Source of the DNA: Bacteroidota bacterium | GTDB lineage: Bacteria; Bacteroidota; Ignavibacteria; UBA10030; SZUA-254 | NCBI GenBank assembly: GCA_036522515.1 | Contig: DATDFQ010000019.1 | Location: 62,001 to 126,000 of the forward strand | Length of the DNA stretch: 64,000 nt | Direction of reading: 5' to 3' | Shown: positions 52,404 to 62,050 of the stretch, piece by piece | Layout: each line of letters opens with the position of its first letter | Position numbering within the stretch: the first letter of the stretch is position 1 | The notes under the pieces: model-generated | What the model was told of the DNA's origin: nothing | The model's database searches: none | Seen by the model: only the letters and a program-made list of their open reading frames with translations | Translations under genes and position numbers: made by a program

Positions 52404-52784
52404 TTACTTGCCGATCAACGCGCGGTACTCTCCGGACCCGAGCAACTTGTCGACATCACCCTTCACTGCGATCCGGACCTTCATGATCCAGCCGCCGTCG
52501 TACGGATCCTTGTTGATCAGCTCGGGTGATTTTTCGAGCTCGGCGTTCACCTCCTCGACCTCTCCGGAGACGGGGGCGAACAGGTCGGAGACCGCCTTGA
52601 CCGCCTCGATCGTTCCGAAGCTTTCCCCCTGCTTCAACTTCCTCCCTTTGGCGGGAAGCTCGACGAACACGATATCTCCCAACTCACCCTGAGCGTAGTC
52701 GGTGATCCCGACGGTTCCGATGCCGTTGTCGAGACGGATCCATTCATGATCTTTGGTGTACTTCAATTGCTCGGGAAATGTCAT
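52404..52784 (-). CDS. gcvH: Glycine cleavage system H protein
   Basis: 126 residues from the ATG at 52784; the much longer frame upstream is a shadow of accC. Motifs: YTKDHEWIRLDNGIGTVGIT, GDIVFVELPAKG, and the lipoylated K63 in GTIEAVKAVSDLFAP. LipB and LipA of the other operon can modify it. It shuttles the aminomethyl group between P and T proteins. It lies 44 bases after accC. Confidence 0.98.
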   Translation of the reverse strand: MTFPEQLKYTKDHEWIRLDNGIGTVGITDYAQGELGDIVFVELPAKGRKLKQGESFGTIEAVKAVSDLFAPVSGEVEEVNAELEKSPELINKDPYDGGWIMKVRIAVKGDVDKLLGSGEYRALIGK

Positions 52785-52828
52785 TGCATGTTCTCGTGGT
52801 TGGTGGTCGTCAGTGCTACTCGTCCGGG

Positions 52829-54169
52829 CTAGTCGCGGTAGTAGTGCTGCTCCAGGAACCCGGTGTCGTAATTGCCGCTCTTGAACACCTCGTTTTTCAT
52901 GACGCGCCGGTGGAACGGGATCGTGGTGTGGATCCCCTCGACGGTGAACTCCTCCAGGGCGCCGGACATTTTCTGAACGGCCTCCGCGCGGGTCGGAGCA
53001 AATACGATCAGCTTTGCGATCAGCGAATCGTAGAACGGGGGGACATGGTACCCGGCGTAGCAATGGGTATCGACCCTGACGCCGTAGCCTCCGGGCAGGT
53101 GGAAGCTCTTCAGCTCCCCGGGGGACGGCCGGAACTCGTGGTCGGGATCCTCGGCGTTGATCCTGCATTCCATCGCGTGCCCGCGGGGCTTGAACTCTTT
53201 CTTGCGGATCCTCTCCCCGGCCGCAACCTGCAACTGGAGGCGGATCAGGTCGAAACCGGTCACCAGCTCCGTCACGGGGTGTTCCACCTGGATCCTGGTG
53301 TTCATTTCCATGAAATAGAAATTCCGGTCGTGATCGAGAAGAAATTCGATCGTTCCCGCGCCCTCGTACTTCACGCTCTTCGCCCCTTTAACGGCGGCCG
53401 CGCCCATCCTCTCCCTCAGATCAGGGTCGACGACCGGAGAGGGCGATTCCTCGACCAGCTTCTGGTGCCGCCTCTGGATCGTGCAATCGCGTTCGTTCAG
53501 GTGGACGACGTTGCCGAACCGGTCGCCGAACACCTGGATCTCGATGTGCCTCGGGTTTTCCACAAACTTCTCGATGTAGAGATCGGCGTTTCCGAACGAG
53601 GAGCCGGCCTCCGTGCTCGCCATCTGGAACGCTTTTTCAAACTCCACGGGATCGCGGGCGATGCGGAGCCCCTTCCCTCCGCCCCCGGCGGAGGCCTTGA
53701 TCATCACCGGAAATCCGACCGCGGTCGCGACCTCGAGCCCCTCTTTCAACTCCTTCACGACCCCCTCGCTGCCGGGGATGACGGGGACTCCGGCCTTGCG
53801 CATCGTCTCTTTGGCAAGCGACTTGTCCCCCATCGCGGTGATCGCGTCCGGCGAGGGTCCGATAAACTTCAACCCGGACGACTCACAGATCTCGGCGAAC
53901 TGCGAATTCTCCGCGAGGAATCCGTAGCCGGGATGGATCGCGTCCGCGTTGGTGATTTCTGCGGCGGAAATGATGCGGGGGATGTGGAGGTAACTCTCCC
54001 TGCTGGGAGGCGGGCCGATGCAGACTGCCTCGTCGGCGAACTTCACGTGGAGCGAGAGACGGTCGGCCTCGGAATACACGGCAACGGTTTTGACGCCGAG
54101 TTCGCGGCACACCCTGATGACCCGGAGCGCAATCTCGCCCCTGTTGGCTATGAGGACTTTATTGAACAC
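52829..54169 (-). CDS. accC: Biotin carboxylase (acetyl-CoA carboxylase subunit)
   Basis: 446 residues from a GTG at 54169. Motifs: [29 protein letters not shown], the ATP-grasp glycine loop [12 protein letters not shown] (about 155-165), [33 protein letters not shown] (in part) and [12 protein letters not shown]. It carboxylates biotin on AccB, the first step of fatty-acid synthesis. It follows accB by 62 bases, the usual pair. accA and accD are elsewhere. Confidence 0.97.
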   Translation of the reverse strand: MFNKVLIANRGEIALRVIRVCRELGVKTVAVYSEADRLSLHVKFADEAVCIGPPPSRESYLHIPRIISAAEITNADAIHPGYGFLAENSQFAEICESSGLKFIGPSPDAITAMGDKSLAKETMRKAGVPVIPGSEGVVKELKEGLEVATAVGFPVMIKASAGGGGKGLRIARDPVEFEKAFQMASTEAGSSFGNADLYIEKFVENPRHIEIQVFGDRFGNVVHLNERDCTIQRRHQKLVEESPSPVVDPDLRERMGAAAVKGAKSVKYEGAGTIEFLLDHDRNFYFMEMNTRIQVEHPVTELVTGFDLIRLQLQVAAGERIRKKEFKPRGHAMECRINAEDPDHEFRPSPGELKSFHLPGGYGVRVDTHCYAGYHVPPFYDSLIAKLIVFAPTRAEAVQKMSGALEEFTVEGIHTTIPFHRRVMKNEVFKSGNYDTGFLEQHYYRD

Positions 54170-54231
54170 GAGGCACCGGTCCTACGGACGAGTGGTCCGC
54201 TCCGGACGGAGCGAGGCGGGGAGAGGGGTTC

Positions 54232-54693
54232 TCACGCGGGTTCGAGCAGGAAGAGGGGTTGGTTGTACTCGACTGCCTGCCCGTTCTCCACAAGGATCTT
54301 GACGATCCGCCCGGACACGTCCGATTCGATCTCGTTCATAAGCTTCATGGCTTCGATGATGCAGAGCACGGTCTTCGGCTGCACGATACCGCCGACCTCG
54401 ACGTAGGGATCGGCGTCGGGGGCCGGAGCCCGGTAAAAGGTTCCTACGATGGGTGACCGTATCTGATGGTGGGTTTCCTCCGCCCTGGCGGCCGGGGCGG
54501 GGGCTTCCGCGCCGGCGTGCCCGTCGAGGGCAGGGGCCGCGATCGCGGCGGCCGGCAGCGCTGCCGGAGGCGCCGAATTGTTATGGGAATTCTTCGCTAC
54601 TCGTATCCGGAGCCCCTCCTCCTCAACTTCGATCTCATCCACGCTGCTTCGCTCGACGATACGGACCAATCTTTTCAAAAGGGCCAAGTCCAT
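54232..54693 (-). CDS. accB: Biotin carboxyl carrier protein
   Basis: 153 residues. The helical N-terminus is [27 protein letters not shown] (in parts). An Ala/Pro linker follows (about 45-75), then the biotinyl domain with [24 protein letters not shown] (in part) and biotin on K117 in EAMKLMNEI. It carries the carboxyl group between AccC and the transferase. The order efp-accB-accC is conserved in many bacteria and holds here. Confidence 0.97.
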   Translation of the reverse strand: MDLALLKRLVRIVERSSVDEIEVEEEGLRIRVAKNSHNNSAPPAALPAAAIAAPALDGHAGAEAPAPAARAEETHHQIRSPIVGTFYRAPAPDADPYVEVGGIVQPKTVLCIIEAMKLMNEIESDVSGRIVKILVENGQAVEYNQPLFLLEPA

Positions 54694-54783
54694 TGCGTCA
54701 CCGGTGGAAAATGATGGACAAGCGGATCCTGCGGTTGTGAACTGATGGAGTGGAGATATCCCTGTCGGAAGCCGGCCGGAAAC

Positions 54784-55350
54784 TCAGTCGGCCTTGACGC
54801 GTTCGATGTAGTTGCCCGACCGTGTGTCGACTTTGATCTTGTCTCCTTCGTTAATGAAGAGGGGGACATTGACAGTCGCGCCGGTCTCAACTTTCGCGGG
54901 TTTCTGGGCTCCCGTTGCCGTGTCGCCGCGTACACCCGGAGGAGTCTCGAGCACCTTCAATTCGACGGTGATCGGGATTTCAAGAGAAATCACTTCACTC
55001 CCGTTGAACATGATATCGACGCTTTCGCCTTCCTTGAGAAAGCGAGCTCCTTCACCCACGGTTTCATCCGGAACGCTGATCTGGTCGTATGTCTCCTTAT
55101 CCATGAAGACAAGGCCGGACCCGTCGTGATAGAGGTACTGGAACTCCTTCGTGTCGATCCGGACCGCATCGACCGCTTCTCCGGCGCGGAACCGCGTTTC
55201 GATCACCTTTCCGGATTTCAGGCTCTTGAGCTTCGCACGCACGAAGGCACGCCAGTTGCCGGGATTCACATGTTGGAACTCGACTACCGTCCACAAGTTT
55301 CCATCCATGCGAATCGCCATGCCCGGCCGAAAATCCGTCGTCGTAGCCAT
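54784..55350 (-). CDS. efp: Elongation factor P
   Basis: 188 residues, with AGGAGA close before the ATG at 55350. Domain I holds MATTTDFRPGMAIRMDGNLW; domain II has YQFMD-type QYLYHDGSGLVFMD and ETYDQISV; the end has VETGATVNVPLFINEGDKIKVDTRSGNYIERV (in parts). The loop that enters the peptidyl-transferase centre reads HVNPGNWRAFVRAK: N32 stands where other bacteria have the modified Lys or Arg. It relieves stalling at proline runs, which suits a genome rich in PNPFNP-type cargo. Confidence 0.97.
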   Translation of the reverse strand: MATTTDFRPGMAIRMDGNLWTVVEFQHVNPGNWRAFVRAKLKSLKSGKVIETRFRAGEAVDAVRIDTKEFQYLYHDGSGLVFMDKETYDQISVPDETVGEGARFLKEGESVDIMFNGSEVISLEIPITVELKVLETPPGVRGDTATGAQKPAKVETGATVNVPLFINEGDKIKVDTRSGNYIERVKAD

Positions 55351-55444
55351 ACATCTCCTGGTGGTGAAATAGGAACCTGAAATCGCTGAGGAACCGTGAA
55401 AAGATACGAAGAAGACGGCTGAAAGTCAAGGTAACGGGGCGTCC

Positions 55445-55582
55445 GGTAGTGCCGCAGTTTCATCTTATCTCGTCATCCCGACATGTTTTAGGTCGGGATC
55501 TTTATAAGAGTTGAAAGATGCTGACCAGGAGCATGTCAGCATGACGAGGTGGAGGGACGTTTGGCCAAATTGAGACACCACC
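55445..55582. repeat. MITE-like element, type A, inverted copy
   Basis: 138 bp. In reverse it reads GGTGGTGTCTCAATTTGGCC..., then CTCGTCATGCTGACATGCTC, CTGGTCAGCATCTTTCAACT and CATGTCGGGATGACGAG, close to the copy at 37083-37222. The other end is GGTAGTGCCGCAGTTTCAT. No direct repeats abut it (GGGCGTCC against GAGGCCCC). It lies between efp and the lipoprotein gene. Confidence 0.8.
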
Positions 55583-55635
55583 GAGGCCCCGGTAGCGTCG
55601 CAGGATTGCATTTCCGGGAGCTTATTGCTACACTG

Positions 55636-55995
55636 ATGCCCATGCCTCCCAAATTTGTCCTGCCCCTGCTGATCCCGGTCTGCGTCGCAATACTCACCGG
55701 CCTCTCCTGTTCCGGCGTGCGCGCACCCGCACGCGCTGTTCCGGAAGCGAAGATGGTCGATCTCTATGCGCGCATCCTTGTCATCCAGGAAGAGGGGCGA
55801 ATACGGGGAGCCGACTCGGTGGCGGTGATCGGAAGAACCGACAGCGTCTGCGCCTCCTACGGGGTGACCCGCGGGCAGATGCAAAGCGAACTGGAGTACT
55901 ACCGGGCCGACCTGCCCGGCTGGAAGGAGTTCAACGAAAAGGTGATCGGGCGCCTGGAGGAACTGCAGCGGGAAGATCGAACCGCACGCAAGTGA
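55636..55995 (+). CDS. DUF4296-like lipoprotein
   Basis: 119 residues from the ATG at 55636. The signal is MPMPPKFVLPLLIPVCVAILTGLSC, with a Cys after GLS as a likely lipidation site (the lipobox is not ideal). The rest is helical and follows the DUF4296 pattern of Bacteroidota: KMVDLYARILVIQE, then SVCASYGVTRGQMQSELEYY and WKEFNEKVIGRLEELQ. This domain has no known function. The gene starts just after a MITE-like element and stands alone on the plus strand. Confidence 0.75.
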   Translation: MPMPPKFVLPLLIPVCVAILTGLSCSGVRAPARAVPEAKMVDLYARILVIQEEGRIRGADSVAVIGRTDSVCASYGVTRGQMQSELEYYRADLPGWKEFNEKVIGRLEELQREDRTARK

Positions 55996-56035
55996 GCAAT
56001 TTGATGACGGCTGGGTTCGTTGCTTTCCGGAATCC

Positions 56036-56053
56036 CGCAAGCTAAAGCTTGCG
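56036..56053. repeat. Short perfect hairpin repeat (CGCAAGCT type)
   Basis: CGCAAGCT-AA-AGCTTGCG is a perfect 8-bp stem followed by GCTACCG. It lies between the convergent lipoprotein and histidine-kinase genes and is the same unit as at 25131-25148 and 42776-42793. Confidence 0.8.
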
Positions 56054-56070
56054 GCTACCGATGCCTCGGG

Positions 56071-57867
56071 CTACGGCGCCTTCTTAATGGTGAAGAGGAT
56101 GCTCGTCCCCTTGCCGACCTCGCTCTCGACCCAGATCGTCCCGCCGTGCGCCTCGACGACTTCCTTGCAAATCCAGAGCCCGAGCCCCGCGCCTTTGATC
56201 TGGCTCCCTTCGCCGGTGTCGACCCGCGAGAATTTCCTGAAGAGAGAATCGAGTTTCTCCGCCGGGATGCCGATTCCTTCGTCCGAGACCCTGAGGAGCA
56301 TCTGATCCGTCTCGTGTTCGCGCGCCGAAACGGAAATCGCGCCGCCGCGCGGCGAATACTTCACGGCGTTGCCGATCAGGTTCTGCACCACCTGCCTCAG
56401 CTTCGCCTGGTCCGCTTTGATGAAGAGGACGTTCGGTTCGACCTCGAACGAGATCGTGTGCCGGCTCGAAATCCGGATCATCGAGATCGCGTCCTGGATG
56501 AGGCGCTCCACGTTCACGACCTTGAACTCGTAACTCAGCTTGCCGGACTCGATCTTCGTGATCGAGAGGGTGTCCTCCGCAAGCTGGTTCAGCTTGTTGG
56601 CCTGGTCGACGATGATCTGAAGATAATCCTTGAACCGCTTCACCTTCTGGACGTCTTCATGCTTCAGCAGGGCTTTTCCCGCCAGGATGATGCTCGAGAG
56701 AGGGGAACGGAAATCGTGTGAAACGATTCCGAGGAATTCCGATTTCATCTTATCCAGATCGACCAGCTTCACGTTCGTCCGCTGGACATCCTCGTAGAGG
56801 CGCGCGTTCTTGAGCGCGCTCCCGAGCTGCTCGCAGAGCGTCTCCAGGACCACCGCGTCGGTCTCGTCGAACGCGTGGAGCTTCCGGTCTTCCACGTTCA
56901 GCACGCCGGCGACCAGCCCCTCCACCCTGATGGGGATCGCCAGCTCCGACTTCGTTTCAGGGCTCGCGGGCGAGATGTACCGGGGATCCTGCGACACGTC
57001 GTTGCAGAGCACCTTCTCGTCGTGCGACACGACCCATCCGGCGATTCCGGCTTCGAGGTCCTGCAGGTATCCGGGGGGGAGAACGTCGCCATGGCTTCCG
57101 GAATGGGCCTCGAGCACGAGGTGCCTCCTCTCCTCATCGAGCAGGAAGATCGCCACGTCGCAATAGTTGAACGTTTTTTGAATCGCTTCCGCCGCCACCC
57201 GGAGGAGCTCTTCACGGTCCAGCATCGATCGGAGGCGGTGGGTGATCTCGTTGATCAGCTCTATCTGGGAAATCCGTTTCCCCGCGTCTTCGAAGATGGT
57301 CGAATTCTTGAGCGACACGGCGCAGTGGTGGGCGAAGACACGCGCGATCGCGAGATCCTCCTCCGTGTATCCCGCCTGGTCCGCGGATCCAAAGACGATG
57401 CAGCCGATCGTTTCGCTCCCGGTCTGCATCGGAACCGCAAGAATCGACTGAATGCCGAGGTCTTCGAGCCTCCCTTCCAAGGCCGGGCTGAACGCACGGA
57501 CGGTCTGGACTCCAGACCTGAACGGCATCCGGCTCTTCATCACCATCCCCGGAATGCCCTCCTCGATGCTGAAATGCTTGTGGTTGAGATCCGCCGCGTC
57601 GGCCACGGTCGAAAGAGACCTGACGACGTAGTGGGTCCGTGCGCGGTTCAGAAGCGCGATGAAGCAGGAGTGAAATCCCATCAGCCACCTCGCCTCGGCG
57701 CGCACAAGGGAGAGGATCTCCTCCACGCTTTCCCCTTCGTCGATCATGAGTGCGACGTCGTGCAGCGTCGACAAACGTTCCGCGAGCGTCAATTCATCCA
57801 CGAACTGTTCCAGCCCCGGGCCGGGATCCCGGCCGGGCTGTCGCCTGCTGGCGTGTTCAAATGACAT
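56071..57867 (-). CDS. Cytoplasmic GAF-GAF sensor histidine kinase
   Basis: 598 residues from the ATG at 57867; a GTG four codons earlier is possible. There is no membrane helix. Two GAF domains (about 40-195 and 210-360; the second with YCDVAIFLLDEERRHLV and GVLNVED) should bind small ligands. The HisKA domain has the phosphorylated His in GIVSHDFRSPLSSI. The ATPase domain has NLIGNAVKYSPRGG (N box), VSDEGIGIP (G1) and GAGLGLWICKEVVEAHGG (G2, in part). No response regulator is adjacent; the single-domain receiver at 27953-28405 is a possible partner but far away. Confidence 0.94.
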   Translation of the reverse strand: MSFEHASRRQPGRDPGPGLEQFVDELTLAERLSTLHDVALMIDEGESVEEILSLVRAEARWLMGFHSCFIALLNRARTHYVVRSLSTVADAADLNHKHFSIEEGIPGMVMKSRMPFRSGVQTVRAFSPALEGRLEDLGIQSILAVPMQTGSETIGCIVFGSADQAGYTEEDLAIARVFAHHCAVSLKNSTIFEDAGKRISQIELINEITHRLRSMLDREELLRVAAEAIQKTFNYCDVAIFLLDEERRHLVLEAHSGSHGDVLPPGYLQDLEAGIAGWVVSHDEKVLCNDVSQDPRYISPASPETKSELAIPIRVEGLVAGVLNVEDRKLHAFDETDAVVLETLCEQLGSALKNARLYEDVQRTNVKLVDLDKMKSEFLGIVSHDFRSPLSSIILAGKALLKHEDVQKVKRFKDYLQIIVDQANKLNQLAEDTLSITKIESGKLSYEFKVVNVERLIQDAISMIRISSRHTISFEVEPNVLFIKADQAKLRQVVQNLIGNAVKYSPRGGAISVSAREHETDQMLLRVSDEGIGIPAEKLDSLFRKFSRVDTGEGSQIKGAGLGLWICKEVVEAHGGTIWVESEVGKGTSILFTIKKAP

Positions 57868-57909
57868 TCTCTGTTCCACAATGGTTCCGGCGGTTAGTAT
57901 TCAGTCGGT

Positions 57910-58911
57910 TCAGGCCTTGCACACCTCGCCGAGGAGAAACGGGATTTCCCCGGCCGCCCGGAGCGTCTTCATGACGCGATCGGTTCCGGCCTTCGAGGCG
58001 ATAATGACCAATCCGGCGCCCAGATTGAACGTCGCCCGCATTTCTTTTTCCGGCACCCGCCCCTCCTTCTGGATCAATCCGAAAATCGCGGGCCTCGGCC
58101 ATCGCTTCCAATCGATTTTGAGCCCGAGGTTCCGGGGAATGACCCTCGACGTGTTTCCGGAAATTCCGCCCCCGGTCACGTGAGCGATGCCATGCACCTC
58201 CGGCTTTCCCGAGAGGGCCCGGATCGCCTTCAGGTAGGAGCGATGGACTGCGAGAAGCGATTCGCCGAGCCTCATTCCGAGTTCGTCGATAAAGTCTTCC
58301 ACCTCGAACTTCTCGAACAGAACGGCCCGGGCGAGAGAAAAACCGTTGGTATGGAGCCCCGTCGACGGAAGCCCGATCAGGGAATCCCCGGCGCGAACGT
58401 TCTGCTTATCGTAGAGTTCGCCTTTTTCCGCGACTCCCACGATCATGCCTGCGAGATCGTATTCGTTCTCGCGATAAAAGCCGGGCATCTCGGCGGTCTC
58501 CCCGCCGACGAGCGCGCACGAGTTCTCACGGCATGCCTTCACCATTCCGCCGATCACCTGCTTCGCGACGGCCGGGAGCAATCTACCCGTCGCGAAATAG
58601 TCGAGAAAAAACAGGGGACGGGCGCCGCAGACCGCGATATCGTTGACGCAATGGTTGACGAGATCTTGCCCTACGGTGTCGTGCTTGTCCATCAGGAATG
58701 CCACCTTGAGTTTGGTGCCGACCCCGTCCACGCTCGAGACGAGGACAGGCTCTTTAAGGCCGCCGAACCCGGCGTCATACAGGGCCCCGAACCCGCCGAT
58801 ATCTCCCAGGACAGACTCGGAAAACGTCGAGCGTACTTTTTCCCTGATGTCGCGGACGAGATCCTCGCCGGCCTTGATCCCTACCCCTGCCTCGTTGTAT
58901 GATTTCGTCAC
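57910..58911 (-). CDS. purM: Phosphoribosylformylglycinamidine cyclo-ligase (AIR synthase)
   Basis: 333 residues from a GTG at 58911. Motifs: SYNEAGVGIKAGEDLV, LVSSVDGVGTKLKVAF, NHCVNDIAVCGARPLFFLDYFATG (in parts), VGGETAEMPGFY, GLPSTGLHTNGFSLAR and GIAHVTGGGISGNTSRVIP. It closes the imidazole ring in purine synthesis. It is divergent from the FAH gene, with about 140 AT-richer bases between them that should hold both promoters. Confidence 0.97.
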   Translation of the reverse strand: MTKSYNEAGVGIKAGEDLVRDIREKVRSTFSESVLGDIGGFGALYDAGFGGLKEPVLVSSVDGVGTKLKVAFLMDKHDTVGQDLVNHCVNDIAVCGARPLFFLDYFATGRLLPAVAKQVIGGMVKACRENSCALVGGETAEMPGFYRENEYDLAGMIVGVAEKGELYDKQNVRAGDSLIGLPSTGLHTNGFSLARAVLFEKFEVEDFIDELGMRLGESLLAVHRSYLKAIRALSGKPEVHGIAHVTGGGISGNTSRVIPRNLGLKIDWKRWPRPAIFGLIQKEGRVPEKEMRATFNLGAGLVIIASKAGTDRVMKTLRAAGEIPFLLGEVCKA

Positions 58912-59051
58912 CCTCGTGTCCGACCTTCAGTTCATGAACGGCGCACAATATAGTGATAATCGGACACAAAAATAAACCGGTTGTGACCTCTGGCACGGCG
59001 GCGAAAAGTATTGCGGAACTGGCGATTTATCCCTATATTTTCGGCAGATTC

Positions 59052-59714
59052 ATGCATACGATCACGCTTCGGGGACATGAGGATTCGCTGCCGGTTGGCA
59101 CCATATTTTGCCTGGGCAGAAACTATGCCGAGCATGCGCGCGAAATGCAGGCTGAGATCACGCAGACCCCCATCGTGTTTCTCAAGCCCCGTGCCGCCCT
59201 CATCCATGACGGCGAAACCATCGTCATCCCCTCCATCTCCCGGGAAACGCACCATGAGGTCGAGCTGGTCGTCGCGATAGGGAGAGGCGGAAAACGGATC
59301 GCGCGGAGCGCCGCTTACAGCCACGTGCTCGGATACGGCGTGGGACTCGACATGACACTGCGCGACGTCCAGGAGGAGGCCAAACAGCGGGGGCTCCCGT
59401 GGAGCGTCGCCAAGGGATTTGACACCTCCGCCCCCGTCTCGGAGTTCATTCCCCCCGACCGTCTCGGGGACCCGCACGCGCAGACCATCTGCTGCAGAGT
59501 CAACGGCTCGGTGAGGCAACGGGCTTCCACCGGTTCGATGATCTCCCGCATCGATGTAGTCATCGAATATATCTCCTCCATCTTCACGATCGAACCCGGC
59601 GACCTGATCTTCACCGGCACGCCCGAGGGGGTCGGAGCGGTAAGGCATGGAGACGTCGTCGAGGCGGAATTGACCGGGTTCGCGCGGATCTCCCACCCTG
59701 TCAGGAACGCGTAA
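59052..59714 (+). CDS. Fumarylacetoacetate hydrolase family protein
   Basis: 220 residues from the ATG at 59052; the frame is open further up but that part is not family-like. Motifs: TIFCLGRNYAEHAREM, PIVFLKPRAALIHDG, HHEVELVVAIG with the metal-binding Glu residues, GYGVGLDMTLRDVQEEAK, WSVAKGFDTSAPVS and GDLIFTGTPEGVGAV. The short length fits the acylpyruvase/oxaloacetate decarboxylase (FAHD1-like) group. It cuts a C-C bond in 2-oxoacids in the cytoplasm; the exact substrate is not readable. Confidence 0.93.
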   Translation: MHTITLRGHEDSLPVGTIFCLGRNYAEHAREMQAEITQTPIVFLKPRAALIHDGETIVIPSISRETHHEVELVVAIGRGGKRIARSAAYSHVLGYGVGLDMTLRDVQEEAKQRGLPWSVAKGFDTSAPVSEFIPPDRLGDPHAQTICCRVNGSVRQRASTGSMISRIDVVIEYISSIFTIEPGDLIFTGTPEGVGAVRHGDVVEAELTGFARISHPVRNA

Positions 59715-59730
59715 GTTGACCTCCGCCCGA

Positions 59731-62025
59731 ATGGTCCGCTTCGGCTCCTTGTTCTTGCTTCTCTTCGCGTGCGCGGCCGCCCCGCACGAGCCCGGCGGCG
59801 CTCACACCGCCTCTCCTCCCCCCGGCCTCGCGCCGGCGCCTCAGGGACTCCAGAACCCGGAGGAGCGCCCTCAGGTCGATCCGCGCGACTACATCTGGCC
59901 CACCGACGCGAGCACCAGCGTCACTTCGTCGTTCGCGGAGTACCGGTCGAGCCACTTTCACGGAGGCATCGACGTCAGCACTCACGGCCATACCGGTTAC
60001 AAGGTGTTCGCGGCGCGCGACGGGTATGTCTACCGCATCGTGATCACCCCGGACGGGTACGGCAAGATGCTCTACCTGAGGCATCGGGACGGCTTTTTCA
60101 CCACCTATGCGCACCTCAAGACCTTCAGCCCGGAACTCAACAAGCTTGTCCGGCAGGAGCAGTACCGCCGGGGGACGTATTCCATCGATCTGAGGCCGGA
60201 TTCCGGAGCGATTACCGTCGAGAAGGGGGACGTCGTGGCGTACACGGGGGACACAGGGTTCGGTCCTCCGCACCTTCACTTTGAAATCAGGGACAGGGAT
60301 CTCAATCCCGTCAACCCGATGCTATCCGGGGCATTCCTGGTTCCGGACAGGCTTCCCCCCGTGGTCCACCGGCTGCTCCTCTCCCCGCTCACCTACAGCT
60401 CGAGCGTCGACAAGGTTCCGCAGCCGAAAATCGTGAGGAGGTTCGCCCGCACCCGGGCGGGCCTTACGGTGCCGCAGAAATTGATCGTCCACGGCACAAT
60501 CGGACTCGGGATCGACGTGATCGACCGCTCGGAGGGAACCTGGAGCCGGGCGGGAATTCACCGGCTGGAATTGTACCTGGACGACAGTCTGACGTTCGTG
60601 AAATCGCTCGACCAGGTCCCCGCCGACGAGACCAAGGAAATCGATCTCGATTACGACCTGCCGATGATTCTTCAGGGCTGGGGAAAGTTTCAGAAGCTCT
60701 ATATCGAGCCGGGAAATTCTCTTCCGTTCTACAACCATCAGCCCGAAGGGACCGGCGTCATCCACGGGGAACTCCTGAGCGAAGGCCCCCACTCCTACCG
60801 GATCGTCTCGTCGGATTTTCAGGGGAATCACACGACGCTCAGCGGGACGCTGCTCGTAAACCACCGCCCGGTGATCGCGGTCAGCAGCGTCGACGACGAC
60901 GGGGTGGTTCTCAACGGGAAGGACCTCGATCTGATCCAGGTGTTTCACGTCGCGGGCAGGAAGCTCTCGGGCACCTCGTGGGCCGAACATACGATCAGGC
61001 GCGGCAGCTTTGAGGCAGACGCCACCGGCATCGAGCTCCCGATCGATACGAAGCGGTACGATCTCCTGAGGATCGTGGCCGAGACGAAATTGGGTTCCGA
61101 AACTCCTCCGATCTTTGCCGTGCTTCGCAAGCCGCGCGATTCCGCGCGGAGCGTCAGCCTGAAGACCGATATCCGGGACGATTACGTTCAATTCACGCTG
61201 AACTCTGCGGGACTGTTCACATCGACTCCCCAGGTGACTGTGCAGGAGGGATCGACCGCCGAAACAGTCCCGATGTGGGCCTCCGACCTGACGAAATACA
61301 CCGGGGCGTTCGTTCCGTCCGACCATATCGAAGGCCGGCGGATCGTCACGGTGCAATCCGAAACGAACGGCAACGCCCAGACCACGAGGGACGAGTTTAC
61401 CCTCTACCCGGTGCCCGCGGACCGGCGCGGCACTTTCACCGCCGAGGGCCCGGGCCTGAAGTTTTCCTACGATTCCGGCGCCGTCTACAAGCCGCTTCTC
61501 CTCCAGGTGACGGGAGAAAATTATGAGCACTCGACGGTGTACATTCTCGAACCGCAGGACCGGCTGCTCAATCGCGGGATCCGGGTTTCGGTGCCCGCCG
61601 GGCCCGCCCCGCCTGGCAGCCACCGGGGCCTCTTTTTCCGGTCGACCGGCGGCTGGGGCTTCCGGACCGACAAGCCGGACGACGGGGGCGCCTCGTACTC
61701 GACCACGCTCACCCGGACGCTCGGCGAACTCGCCGTGCTCGCCGACGACGAACCCCCCACCTTCGGGCGCTTGAGGGTCTCCGCGCCCAGAGGAAAACCC
61801 TCCGTCCGGTTCCGGTACCGGGACAATCTCTCCGGCGTTGATACCGATGAAATTAAGGTGTACATTGATGACGGGCTCGTCATCCCCGAAATCGACGGAG
61901 AACATCATGACGCATGGTATCAGGCCGACGACCGCCTCGAGCGCGGTAAACACGCGCTGAAGATCACCATGAAGGACCGGATGCAGAACCAGACGCAAAT
62001 CACCCGGACCTTCACCGTCCGCTGA
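59731..62025 (+). CDS. M23-type peptidase-like lipoprotein with long C-terminal beta region
   Basis: 764 residues from the ATG at 59731. The N-terminus [18 protein letters not shown] has a lipobox-like LFAC. The M23 domain (about 50-200) keeps the zinc ligands H77 and D81 ([10 protein letters not shown]) and H183 (HLHFEI), so it may be an active peptidoglycan endopeptidase. Residues about 210-764 are beta-rich, with [17 protein letters not shown] and [14 protein letters not shown] near the end, like M23 proteins of other FCB bacteria. It should act in the periplasm or at the outer membrane. It starts 17 bases after the FAH gene; valS follows after 25 bases. Confidence 0.9.
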   Translation: MVRFGSLFLLLFACAAAPHEPGGAHTASPPPGLAPAPQGLQNPEERPQVDPRDYIWPTDASTSVTSSFAEYRSSHFHGGIDVSTHGHTGYKVFAARDGYVYRIVITPDGYGKMLYLRHRDGFFTTYAHLKTFSPELNKLVRQEQYRRGTYSIDLRPDSGAITVEKGDVVAYTGDTGFGPPHLHFEIRDRDLNPVNPMLSGAFLVPDRLPPVVHRLLLSPLTYSSSVDKVPQPKIVRRFARTRAGLTVPQKLIVHGTIGLGIDVIDRSEGTWSRAGIHRLELYLDDSLTFVKSLDQVPADETKEIDLDYDLPMILQGWGKFQKLYIEPGNSLPFYNHQPEGTGVIHGELLSEGPHSYRIVSSDFQGNHTTLSGTLLVNHRPVIAVSSVDDDGVVLNGKDLDLIQVFHVAGRKLSGTSWAEHTIRRGSFEADATGIELPIDTKRYDLLRIVAETKLGSETPPIFAVLRKPRDSARSVSLKTDIRDDYVQFTLNSAGLFTSTPQVTVQEGSTAETVPMWASDLTKYTGAFVPSDHIEGRRIVTVQSETNGNAQTTRDEFTLYPVPADRRGTFTAEGPGLKFSYDSGAVYKPLLLQVTGENYEHSTVYILEPQDRLLNRGIRVSVPAGPAPPGSHRGLFFRSTGGWGFRTDKPDDGGASYSTTLTRTLGELAVLADDEPPTFGRLRVSAPRGKPSVRFRYRDNLSGVDTDEIKVYIDDGLVIPEIDGEHHDAWYQADDRLERGKHALKITMKDRMQNQTQITRTFTVR

Positions 62026-62050
62026 CCGACTCCCAACTTCGCTTCAAGCA

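Noticed and set aside
52404..53168. 254-codon form of gcvH
   Set aside because: The first 128 codons overlap accC on the same strand in another frame and are not H-protein-like; the 126-residue form is the normal size.
52778..54406. 542-codon frame on the plus strand
   Set aside because: Opposite accC and accB, both with complete signatures.
60322..61998. 558-codon frame on the minus strand
   Set aside because: Shadow of the M23 gene, whose start, lipobox and zinc ligands are clear.
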